From a virus: a stretch of DNA of 38,295 nucleotides. Numbering within the stretch: position 1 is the stretch's first letter; the number at the start of each line of letters is the position of its first letter. Positions 13,340-21,377 of the stretch are shown one piece after another. Position numbers and translations under genes: made by a program. The stretch lies in the IMG/VR virus record IMGVR_UViG_3300033153_011007, positions 1 to 38,295 of that record. The stretch is one strand, 5' to 3'. The notes beneath the pieces were generated by a model that worked only from the letters and a program-made list of their open reading frames with translations, did not search any database and was not told where the DNA came from.

Positions 13340-13987
13340 TTACGCCTTTAATTCATATGGACAATCATTTATTGATATAAGCAAATAACTTATTCTTTTG
13401 ATACCGGTTTTCTTTATCTGCGTTAGTAATTTTTCATATGATTCTTTATTCCGGATGACCTGGCAACCGGCTCCGTGCTTACTGATATCGCCGGGAGTAG
13501 AATATCCATGATGGAAATTTATGGCAGATTTTTTTATCACATAAATATTATCATCATTTTTAAAATTTTTGTTCTTATCCCGCCAGCCTTTGCATTTTCC
13601 CTTCTGAACCAATGCCTGATAGCCTCTGTGAAACCCAATACCCCATAAATTCTTATGGAAACCATAACACAGATGAAATGCACCGTCACTCTTAAGTGGT
13701 TTCTTTGTATAGTAAACACCAGGGTCAGTCGTGCCCTCATATTTGCCCAGAAAATCGCCAATATTTACAAGGAAGAAATCATTCCATTCGCCGGGATCCG
13801 ATTCATTCCGCACTCCCATAATATTTACTTCTCCCCAGTCAGCTCCAAAGTTTCTATATATGTTTTTCATTATGAGGATTGGATCATCCGGGCTAAACTC
13901 TGTAGGTATTAGGTTTGTGGAATTGACTTGCATTGAATTAAAAAAACCCTCAAGCAATTTTAAAATAAAATTAAATATTTTTTGCAT
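13340..13987 (-). CDS. Putative endolysin with L,D-transpeptidase-like catalytic motif
   Basis: This 215-aa protein has a C-terminal block INFHHGYSTPGDISKHGAGCQVI (about residues 157-179, divided here as INFHHGY and ISKHGAGCQVI). The pattern of His, then S-x-(H)-G-x-GC, resembles the catalytic His/Cys motif of YkuD-like proteins and of phage lysis proteins I recall with an S-x-GCQV signature. The N-terminus (residues 1-18) is an amphipathic helix and may associate with membrane. GGAG lies 6 nt before the ATG. Flanking small membrane proteins support a lysis role. The exact cell-wall bond cut cannot be told. Confidence 0.55.
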   Translation of the reverse strand: MQKIFNFILKLLEGFFNSMQVNSTNLIPTEFSPDDPILIMKNIYRNFGADWGEVNIMGVRNESDPGEWNDFFLVNIGDFLGKYEGTTDPGVYYTKKPLKSDGAFHLCYGFHKNLWGIGFHRGYQALVQKGKCKGWRDKNKNFKNDDNIYVIKKSAINFHHGYSTPGDISKHGAGCQVIRNKESYEKLLTQIKKTGIKRISYLLISINDCPYELKA

Positions 13988-13988
13988 A

Positions 13989-14327
13989 TTAATCTCCGTG
14001 TTTTGATTTACAAATCTCTTTCATTGCCTTGCTTTGCTCTTCCACCCTGGCGATTTTTGTTGAATTGGAATTGACCTGGTTTTCCAGAACCTTAAATGAT
14101 TCCCTGTAATCGATGTCAGTGCTGCGGACATTGGTTTTAATTTCTTGAATCAATTCCTTTCTGTCCGACTTTTCCTCATCAACTTTTTTTTCCAGTTTTT
14201 TAAATTTACAGTCTATGGTTTTAAGCCAGCGGCGTATGCCAAACCAAGCAACCCCAATAAGAAGGCTGAGAGCATAATTGCCGAATTTAAGTAATAAATC
14301 AATGTATATATTTTGTTCTGATTCCAA
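13989..14327 (-). CDS. Membrane-anchored coiled-coil protein of the lysis module (holin- or spanin-like)
   Basis: The start is TTG at 14327 with AAAGGG about 8 nt upstream; no ATG is available before the membrane segment. Residues 7-27 form one membrane helix (YIDLLLKFGNYALSLLIGVA). After a basic WFGIRRW stretch comes a long charged coiled coil (residues 38-108). One membrane helix plus coiled coil is found in XhlA-type lysis proteins and i-spanins. The first gene of the three-gene lysis block, it ends inside the ribosome site of the endolysin gene. Confidence 0.55.
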   Translation of the reverse strand: MESEQNIYIDLLLKFGNYALSLLIGVAWFGIRRWLKTIDCKFKKLEKKVDEEKSDRKELIQEIKTNVRSTDIDYRESFKVLENQVNSNSTKIARVEEQSKAMKEICKSKHGD

Positions 14328-14363
14328 AATTTTTCCCTTTTGTGCTTCTGATTGGACATCTAA

Positions 14364-16184
14364 TTATAATTCTCCCCATTCCACTTGACCCGTTCCATGT
14401 ATATCGCGGACCGGTTTACTTTGTTTTTGTTTTTTACCATCGGTTGGAATCACCGTAAGTTCATATTCTACGTCGCCCAACAATGATGATAATATTAAAT
14501 CAGTTTCCCATCCCCCATCCTCATCTGTTTCAATTTCTATAAATTGGTAGGGGACATTAATATTCGTAGCCGCACCTTCTGTAAGCGTCGGTACCGTAAT
14601 TTTAACTTTTGCGCCAGTATCCGGAATCCCATCGGATTTATAAATATAACCATATACGTTTACTACTGTTACATCAATTTCAGGAGGATTATAATCATAT
14701 GTATATGCTAGATTACCAATACTCGGAGTAGTTGTTCCATCCTCGCTATGTAAATGAATTACGGGAATTAAGGTTCCCGTGAATTCTGATCCATTTGCCT
14801 GAATTTCTGCTGCGGTATTTGTTTGCGAATATCCCGAACTATTTACAACTACTGAACCATTCCAGTATTTTTGAACTCCATCAACTTTAATAGTATATTT
14901 TATATCATCGCTTCCGGATTTGTTAACAGTTTCCACAAATGTAATGAGTTGATCTGCTGAAATCGCTGTGTTCGGTTCGATGGTAGGATTATCGGTAGCA
15001 TATATTTGCCCTGCATATGTCAAAGTCAGGTCGGCAGCATCCATCTGGACGCTTCCATTATTTGTTACTAACTCAATAGTAACTGTATTCGCCGTTGGCA
15101 ATGTTGCCATGTTTGCCAAAATATCTGCAATAGGACTCGCCGTAGCCCATGTGCCAGAGCTTGCTGTCCAACCTCCTGAATAATATAGGTCATTTATAAT
15201 CCATCTCGGTGAATTAGTTTCTGTAGAAACTATATTTGTAAATGCTTGCAATAACCCGCCGCCTGAATAAATAAAATCTGGTAGTGTGACCACATCGCCT
15301 AAATAGTCTGCTTCTGGCAATGTATATCCTTTGGTATAATTTGTAGTATGCTGAACTTCTGAAAACAAAATTAAATCTTTTATAGAATGGTTTGACGTGT
15401 CACCTGTCCCAACGTTTGTCCCTACTCTAATCAGTCCTATTGCACTTGAACGAGTTCCGATTACACCTGTCTTTGTTGCCCCAAACTGTGTCCCGTCAAT
15501 AAATAGCCGGATAGCAGTAGTCCCGCCGCCAACCGTATCAATTGCAAAATTTAACTCAAATTCATAGTCGGTACCGGCTGTTGGATTCCATACCCCCAAA
15601 TCCTCAGTCATAATTGTCCCAGTTGTTTGGTTATTCATAACAACCTTTATATTTCCATCTGACGATTTATGGTATATATTTACTAAATTTGATGCATCCT
15701 CTGACGCCTCAGAGATTACTATAAAGTTTCGTATTGCTGCCGGTGAACCTGAATAATTAGGTTTTAAAATAAACCGAATGCAACCCGTTTGTATTAAATT
15801 ATCAGCATTATTTAAACCTGCGTAATCAACATATTTTACCCCGCCAGTTTTTAAATCTAAATAACCGCCTGATGCCATAGCTCCGCCTGAAGCTGTCCCC
15901 GTTAGCACTCCGCCGCCGGCGTTTAGATTTATATCAGTTGTGTATGTCGCGTAGCAAGTCGCATCAGTTGGCCGTTGATCTTTTTGTTGAACTTTACCGC
16001 CTGTAAATTCTGATTTATCAGAGTCGTATGTAAATCCAGTATCACTATCAAACGGCTGATTAAAGTCCTGTCCTGGATTATCTTTTAATTTCAGCGCCGC
16101 ATTCCCTCCGGAGATTTCTATATCATCCGAATCAAAAGTATAATTATCTTCATTATCAAATGGTAGATTTATTCCGAGTGACAT
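14364..16184 (-). CDS. Tail fibre / receptor-binding protein with LamG-like domain
   Basis: This 606-aa protein starts with two copies of a short motif about 34 residues apart (TFDSDDIEISGGNAALK and TYDSDKSEFTGGKVQQK). Residues of roughly 75-285 read as a concanavalin-A/LamG-like beta-sandwich (IRFILKPNYSG, ELNFAID, IRLFIDGTQFG, LILFSEVQ), a fold that binds sugars. Further beta-rich repeats follow. About 510-600 resemble a carboxypeptidase-regulatory-like or Ig-like domain (VYGYIYKSDGIPDTGAKVKI). It should sit at the tail tip and contact the cell surface. GGGGAG lies about 9 nt before the ATG. It is the last structural gene before lysis. Confidence 0.7.
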   Translation of the reverse strand: MSLGINLPFDNEDNYTFDSDDIEISGGNAALKLKDNPGQDFNQPFDSDTGFTYDSDKSEFTGGKVQQKDQRPTDATCYATYTTDINLNAGGGVLTGTASGGAMASGGYLDLKTGGVKYVDYAGLNNADNLIQTGCIRFILKPNYSGSPAAIRNFIVISEASEDASNLVNIYHKSSDGNIKVVMNNQTTGTIMTEDLGVWNPTAGTDYEFELNFAIDTVGGGTTAIRLFIDGTQFGATKTGVIGTRSSAIGLIRVGTNVGTGDTSNHSIKDLILFSEVQHTTNYTKGYTLPEADYLGDVVTLPDFIYSGGGLLQAFTNIVSTETNSPRWIINDLYYSGGWTASSGTWATASPIADILANMATLPTANTVTIELVTNNGSVQMDAADLTLTYAGQIYATDNPTIEPNTAISADQLITFVETVNKSGSDDIKYTIKVDGVQKYWNGSVVVNSSGYSQTNTAAEIQANGSEFTGTLIPVIHLHSEDGTTTPSIGNLAYTYDYNPPEIDVTVVNVYGYIYKSDGIPDTGAKVKITVPTLTEGAATNINVPYQFIEIETDEDGGWETDLILSSLLGDVEYELTVIPTDGKKQKQSKPVRDIHGTGQVEWGEL

Positions 16185-16632
16185 GATTTACACTCCCCTT
16201 AAAAATTCCATAAATTTTCTTTACGCCCTGATTTTTTTTGCCTCGGTTTTTAAATTTTAAATCATTGTTCAATATATTTATTAAATTGGATGAAAAATCA
16301 AAAACTGTAAAATGAAGTGGCAATATGTTTTTCACTAAGTCCATTTTCAATTTTTGATTTGTTGTCTTAACCCATATTATAGTTCTATTAATCATATATA
16401 CAAGTGTTTTTTCTTTTGGGATAGTTTGAATATTTATTTTATTATATCCAATTTCATTAAATCCGTCAAGCAAATAATAGTTACAAAAAAGCATCAGAGA
16501 TTCATTATCAAAAATTAAATAAATCCTTTTATATTTTTTATAATTTTCAATAATATAATCACACTTATCTACCCAATTGTAATGCTGTAATTTTTCATTT
16601 TTTTCAGTTTGTATAAATATATTTTTAAACAT
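16156..16632 (-). CDS. Unknown 158-aa protein paired with the HTH gene
   Basis: I use ATG at 16632, one base after the stop of the HTH gene, rather than a TTG at 16656. The protein is very rich in Ile, Asn, Lys and Tyr, soluble, with alternating hydrophobic stretches (RIYLIFDNESLMLF, then KTLVYMINRTIIW). It shows no family that I recognise. It overlaps the fibre gene start by 29 nt. Its composition is more AT-driven than that of the neighbouring tail genes, suggesting a later insertion. With the HTH gene it may form a two-gene moron. Confidence 0.55.
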   Translation of the reverse strand: MFKNIFIQTEKNEKLQHYNWVDKCDYIIENYKKYKRIYLIFDNESLMLFCNYYLLDGFNEIGYNKINIQTIPKEKTLVYMINRTIIWVKTTNQKLKMDLVKNILPLHFTVFDFSSNLINILNNDLKFKNRGKKNQGVKKIYGIFKGSVNHVTRNKSTI

Positions 16633-16633
16633 A

Positions 16634-16888
16634 CTACTTTTTTTGATTTTTATCAAAATTATTAAATTGTTTTTTTGTATTTTTTTTACTGCTTAATTGT
16701 AATAATATTTCTGTAGCCCTGGAAGCGCTTAGGCTACTTTTTTTTGTTATCCAGTTGTGAATTGTGCCAGAATTTAACTCCAAAATCTCTGCAATTCGAA
16801 TCAATTTATAGGTTTTCATGGTGAAAATTGCTTCATTTATAATCTTTTCAGCATCAGAATTATGTTTTTTTAAGAAATTTACATCCAT
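16634..16888 (-). CDS. Small HTH protein embedded in the tail operon
   Basis: This 84-aa protein has a helix-turn-helix at about residues 28-50: IRIAEILELNSGTIHNWITK, in which LNSGTIHNW looks like the turn and recognition helix of Cro/XRE- or YdaS-like regulators. The C-terminus is a lysine/asparagine-rich tail. A DNA-binding gene is unexpected between tail genes. It could regulate late genes or control the adjacent unknown gene, as in toxin/antitoxin or exclusion pairs. There is no direct evidence for either. Confidence 0.55.
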   Translation of the reverse strand: MDVNFLKKHNSDAEKIINEAIFTMKTYKLIRIAEILELNSGTIHNWITKKSSLSASRATEILLQLSSKKNTKKQFNNFDKNQKK

Positions 16889-16893
16889 TTTTA

Positions 16894-17364
16894 TTATTCA
16901 AATATAATTTTATCGTATCGATTCCCTTTTAATATTGTTTTCAGCCCGTCTTCATTATTTGCTAAATTAACTAACGCTTCCATCCGGTAAAATTCGGCAC
17001 GAAATGACTCAATACAGGTTTTAATTTTAATTTTTGTTGCCTCATTATAAATATCAAGCGCCGCATTTGAGATTTTGTAATCAGGAAGTAAAGAATTTCG
17101 CTTTTCAAACGCTAATTTAGAAATTTTTTCTTTATAGCTTGATTTTAAATCTGTTAAGCGGTTAGAATTTTCAACAGGGAGACCATTTGTCCCTTTTTCA
17201 TATAAATGATTTCTATTTTCATCATAAATTTGTAAATTTTCTCCGGAATCTGCAATATGATAATTTTCTTCAGTTCTATCTTGTGTTAATAAATCAATAC
17301 TATCCTGATTTTTTGGATACATTATATTTATTAGTTTACTATTTTCATATTCATAAAAAATCAT
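16894..17364 (-). CDS. Tail accessory protein, possibly fibre chaperone-like
   Basis: This 156-aa protein has an N-terminal part with short beta-like segments (MIFYEYENSKLINIMYPK) and a helical C-terminal half (residues 80-145, SSYKEKISKLAFEKRN, then FRAEFYRMEALVNLANN). Small proteins of this layout after receptor-binding genes in phages are often tail-fibre assembly proteins or DUF4376-type proteins. I cannot confirm a family. It starts 4 nt after the stop of the 514-aa tail protein. Confidence 0.45.
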   Translation of the reverse strand: MIFYEYENSKLINIMYPKNQDSIDLLTQDRTEENYHIADSGENLQIYDENRNHLYEKGTNGLPVENSNRLTDLKSSYKEKISKLAFEKRNSLLPDYKISNAALDIYNEATKIKIKTCIESFRAEFYRMEALVNLANNEDGLKTILKGNRYDKIIFE

Positions 17365-17368
17365 TTTA

Positions 17369-18913
17369 TTATCCTAAAATAAATGCTAATATTGAAATAT
17401 CAATCACTGATGTCCCGGATTGTTTCTCCATTCTTAAATATGCACCGCCTACTGAAAAATAAGAAATAGGGAATATCCCTTGATCTTTTGCTAATAGATC
17501 AAATGAACCGCCCTGGGCGAATACCGAAACACCACACATATCATTAGTCCCGCTTGAACCTTCATATAAATTTACAGCATTTGACTTTTCTAATCTAACC
17601 TGAACAATAACAGAATTTATTCTTGAGTCTTGAGAATTATCAGAATATAAATCTGAATCCGTTATAGCATAGTTTACTGCTGATGTAGTTAATGTTATTG
17701 TCTGCGCTGTTTCTAACCAAACTATATTATGGTGCCCTGTTTGATAATTTGGCACCCAATGACCGCCGGTTGAATTTGCCATTATGTCTGACATTATCCT
17801 AAGAGGAATTCCAAAAGACTGACCATAAATATAATCGCAATATAAATCTCCGGTGGGGACATTATTTGTTGACCATCTTATAGATACATACTCAATCGCA
17901 GTTCCAAATCCCGACAAATCACCCATCGTTCCGAATAACCATTGATAGCCTGTGCTTACATCGGATGGCCCAATTGATTTTATCAATTGATAGTTTATAA
18001 GTGCTTTATCTTTATCGTAAAGAGCCGCTTCTAGTTCAAATGTCCCGGCTACAAATCCGGCTGATTTTTTAAGCCTAAATAAATAATTTAACCCCTCTGC
18101 ATGAGCAATGGGAATATAAGATTGAGTCCCCCCGGGGCTATAATAAGAATAATATGGGGTTCCATCTGCTATCATCTTAAGGGATCTTTTTCCGTTTTCT
18201 CCATCGAGAGAATAAATCATTTTTTGAGAATGAATACTGAAGCAAAACTTTTCTAATGCAGGATCTAATTGATTCCAAATTTGAGCACCATCTATTTTAG
18301 ATTTAATCTCACCATCTATTACAGCATCTCCATCTACATTTAAACTCTCTGATACATAAATACTCCTAGTAATACTAAAATCTTTATCAATATATAATGT
18401 ATCTTCATCAAACGACAACGTAGGACCGTCAGTAAAGACTAAATCATCTGTTAATTCTATGCCTCCCTCGACGCCTAAATTCGTAGGGACTACAGAGACC
18501 TGATTTAATTGATACCGCCCCTTAACAACAGTTCCCGTTCCCTTATAATTTATTTTAACATAGTTTCCATCTTCAGAACTATTGAAATTAAATCTTGCAG
18601 TTGAATAAAATGTATCAACGTCATCGTCAACATAATCAACTCTAAACTCATCAAATGCAGGGACGGTGCTAAATGTCACTTCATTATATTCGGTTCCTCC
18701 CGTAAGCGGATCGCCTGCCTCGTTTGCAACTTGCACTGCCGTTATATCGCCTATCTCACCTGAGAAGTAGGGAACTTCATTTGATATGATGCCATATATC
18801 CCCGGAGTAGATTCAAGTTCATCTATTTGATGAACCTCTTCCAGATCCTCCTCAAACGTATCTCCCGAAAACGGATCAACGCGCCAATTTTTAAAAATAT
18901 CTGTAAATGCCAC
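17369..18913 (-). CDS. Tail tip protein with carbohydrate-binding-like domain
   Basis: This 514-aa protein uses a GTG start; the GTG overlaps the stop of the hub gene as TAGTG, with GGAGAGAAG upstream. The N-terminus is acidic. Residues 180-225 have a short repeat typical of fibre shafts (ITRSIYVSESLNVDGDAVIDG). About 228-370 read as a jelly-roll carbohydrate-binding-like domain (SLKMIADGTPYY, FELEAALYDKDKAL, YVSIRWSTNN). The last 130 residues look like a compact beta domain. It probably forms the upper tail fibre or a receptor-binding part. Confidence 0.6.
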   Translation of the reverse strand: MAFTDIFKNWRVDPFSGDTFEEDLEEVHQIDELESTPGIYGIISNEVPYFSGEIGDITAVQVANEAGDPLTGGTEYNEVTFSTVPAFDEFRVDYVDDDVDTFYSTARFNFNSSEDGNYVKINYKGTGTVVKGRYQLNQVSVVPTNLGVEGGIELTDDLVFTDGPTLSFDEDTLYIDKDFSITRSIYVSESLNVDGDAVIDGEIKSKIDGAQIWNQLDPALEKFCFSIHSQKMIYSLDGENGKRSLKMIADGTPYYSYYSPGGTQSYIPIAHAEGLNYLFRLKKSAGFVAGTFELEAALYDKDKALINYQLIKSIGPSDVSTGYQWLFGTMGDLSGFGTAIEYVSIRWSTNNVPTGDLYCDYIYGQSFGIPLRIMSDIMANSTGGHWVPNYQTGHHNIVWLETAQTITLTTSAVNYAITDSDLYSDNSQDSRINSVIVQVRLEKSNAVNLYEGSSGTNDMCGVSVFAQGGSFDLLAKDQGIFPISYFSVGGAYLRMEKQSGTSVIDISILAFILG

Positions 18914-20544
18914 TACCTTCTCTCCAGGGTGTATTTAAACTCTGTCGCTTGCTTTAAGAGACTCTGAACATAATCAGCCATTGTAGGCAAATTCTGCCCA
19001 AAATCGCCTTTTACATACGCACCATTCGATGAAAAATTATAATTTATCTTTTTTAAATTCAATGTATATGATTTTGCTCTCTGGCCGATTATTTCAACTT
19101 TATCAATCCAAATTTTTCTAGTCGATGAAAAATCACCGTCAACCCTAATTCCAAAATATTGCAATGAAGCAACATTTTCATTTTTTAAATTAATGTCTAT
19201 AAAAAACCATCTGCGAGTTATAGCGACTGGAATTGATGTTGTATAATCATCCCAGTCGCTACTGCCAACACCGAATGTTAAATAATTTCCTGTATTTGTT
19301 GCACGAATCCAAAACCGTACAAAATCGATTTTTCCCGCTTTTATTATTTCGTTATCATTTACCCATATGTCGCCATCAGCCGTTTCAAATTCTAGTCGGA
19401 TTCCACCTGCACCATAAATATAATAATCGATATCATCATAAATAGCACTGTCGCCTGCACCAGTTTTAGAAAATAAACCTTTATCATCTAAAGAAAGCCA
19501 TACATCATTAAATCCGGAATAAGGGAGAATAGTCCTGTAATTTTTTTCGGTTTCGTAATAATCCCCTATTGATTTTAGTCTTGCCTGAAAAGCAGCTGAT
19601 TGCTGAGGATCTTTGTTTCGTTCAAGTAGAGCATTTCCAATGATAGCGGCATCGGCATCATCAAAATATGCAGGAATTTGATATTGCAGTTCTCTTTTAC
19701 CGTATTTTGCAATTGACGTATCATCATTGAAAACACCTGCAACTGCCCAGCCCGATTCATTAGACCCCTCACCAGCCTGTCTGGTAACAATTATTGAATT
19801 TTTTATCTCTCTGTTATTTGTTTTTGGCTTAAATGAATATACCTGATGTCCCGCAAAACGTGTTTTTTGAGAATCACTTTCCCTTAATTTAAAATATAAA
19901 TCCCTATCACCATCAATGCCCCATCTAGCGCCAACCATATCAGCAAACATGTCTAAAACATCAGAGATTGGCGCCTTGCTGATTTCGATTTCACTTACTG
20001 TTGATGTTCCTATCGGATTTTCAATTTTACTACTATCATAATTTATAGAACAATAAGGGGTAATATAATTTTTAACAATATCATCAACAATATAGCCTAT
20101 GTCAGTCACCGCTGGATAAGTCGCTTCAGCTTTTAGCCCGTCCGAGCCTGTGATATAATAAGAAAGTCCTTGACCGCTATATGTGTAATTTCTTTTTTTA
20201 ACTCCGTATTCAGGTACATCTAAAATCAATCCGCTATACCATGTATAAATTGTATTAAAAACTTTTATTCCAATATACCCCATCGGATTAATGGAAAATG
20301 ATGGCAGATAATTTAATTCTAATTTAAAAGAACTGCATCCATGCTCATCAAATGAAAATTCAATTTCTTTTATAATGCTCCGGCCAACAGTTGAAAACAA
20401 TTTTCCATCAATACCACCCGAGCGATTGTAAATTGTGATAACAATATTATCTAAATCGGAACCATATCGCAAGTAATATGTTTTCGGCCTATTATAAACA
20501 CGCCTGCCAGAAACGCCAAATCCTATTTGAGTCCGTTTAGACAT
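18913..20544 (-). CDS. Baseplate hub / tail-associated protein (Tal or gp27-like) with inserted sugar-binding-like domain
   Basis: This 543-aa protein has an N-terminal half with the pattern of phage hub proteins (IKEIEFSFDEHGCSSFKLEL, then YTWYSGLILDVP, then DIVKNYITPYC). About residues 335-490 interrupt this with a beta-sandwich resembling a carbohydrate-binding module (IRLEFETADGDIW, FVRFWIRATNTGNYL, WFFIDINLK). The hub frame then resumes with SYTLNLKKINYNFSSNG. It starts by TAATG overlap with the Dit-like gene, matching the usual Dit-then-hub order. Confidence 0.65.
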   Translation of the reverse strand: MSKRTQIGFGVSGRRVYNRPKTYYLRYGSDLDNIVITIYNRSGGIDGKLFSTVGRSIIKEIEFSFDEHGCSSFKLELNYLPSFSINPMGYIGIKVFNTIYTWYSGLILDVPEYGVKKRNYTYSGQGLSYYITGSDGLKAEATYPAVTDIGYIVDDIVKNYITPYCSINYDSSKIENPIGTSTVSEIEISKAPISDVLDMFADMVGARWGIDGDRDLYFKLRESDSQKTRFAGHQVYSFKPKTNNREIKNSIIVTRQAGEGSNESGWAVAGVFNDDTSIAKYGKRELQYQIPAYFDDADAAIIGNALLERNKDPQQSAAFQARLKSIGDYYETEKNYRTILPYSGFNDVWLSLDDKGLFSKTGAGDSAIYDDIDYYIYGAGGIRLEFETADGDIWVNDNEIIKAGKIDFVRFWIRATNTGNYLTFGVGSSDWDDYTTSIPVAITRRWFFIDINLKNENVASLQYFGIRVDGDFSSTRKIWIDKVEIIGQRAKSYTLNLKKINYNFSSNGAYVKGDFGQNLPTMADYVQSLLKQATEFKYTLERR

Positions 20545-21377
20545 TAAAAATAATTTCTATTCCTCCATTTAATTGTAATATTAACGTCTCCATAAGCACT
20601 AGTATATGTAATAACATTATCGCCAGGAACCAATGGAATAAATCCGGTATTATCTGCAACTGAACTAGAAACATCTGTTATTATCCCTCCGGACGATGTA
20701 AGTTCAACAGTTCCCCCTAACGCAGTCCCATTGATTTCTAATGATGCTCCAACGATTAAATTTGCAGCAGATACCGTAATCGCAGCGCCGTTAGCTGAAT
20801 TTCTCAGCGTAAATTCTGATATAGTGCTTGATATTGGTTCAATTATAATAATGCAATCAGTTGGCAAATCGTCTGCTGATACCGTTATTGTTTCGCTGTC
20901 TGCAGTTCCGCCTGATGGACTGCTTTCTTCGTTTTCTGTTGTATCCTCCCATACGGCATTTAACCAAATTAAATCAAATCCGGTTGTTCCAACTCTTCTT
21001 ATGAGCGTCCGATCAGATTCATCTTTTATGCCTGATAATGCTATCCTGGCCCGTCTGCTGGTATCAGAATCTTCTATAAAATAATCAGTTATTTCTATTC
21101 CTGATGAATTATATTTTGCGCGGAAAAATGCTATTAAATTATTTAAAATTGTTAAATAATCCGCATCGGTTGTTTTCGCCTCATTTCGTGAAATTCTAAA
21201 TTTACGCGGTCCTGCATTGCCATCGCCGGTTTCCTCACCGCCATCTTGTTCATACCGTTCTATTGATTTTACGCGTAAATCTAAATCGCCAGGAATTAAA
21301 ATAAAATATTTATCAAGTGTAAATTCAGTTGCATCCTTTGCGCCAGTTGATAGATAGCGTACAATTTTTAAATTCAT
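20544..21377 (-). CDS. Distal tail (Dit-like) protein
   Basis: This 277-aa protein lies directly after the tape measure gene (TAATG overlap), the usual Dit position. Its C-terminus (FIPLVPGDNVITYTS, then DVNITIKWRNR) has the closing strand pattern of Dit and related tail-tip proteins, with PG(D/E)N followed by a final beta strand. The central part (residues 150-235) is a Ser/Thr/Gly-rich beta domain that could be an insertion. It would join the tail tube to the hub. Confidence 0.6.
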   Translation of the reverse strand: MNLKIVRYLSTGAKDATEFTLDKYFILIPGDLDLRVKSIERYEQDGGEETGDGNAGPRKFRISRNEAKTTDADYLTILNNLIAFFRAKYNSSGIEITDYFIEDSDTSRRARIALSGIKDESDRTLIRRVGTTGFDLIWLNAVWEDTTENEESSPSGGTADSETITVSADDLPTDCIIIIEPISSTISEFTLRNSANGAAITVSAANLIVGASLEINGTALGGTVELTSSGGIITDVSSSVADNTGFIPLVPGDNVITYTSAYGDVNITIKWRNRNYF

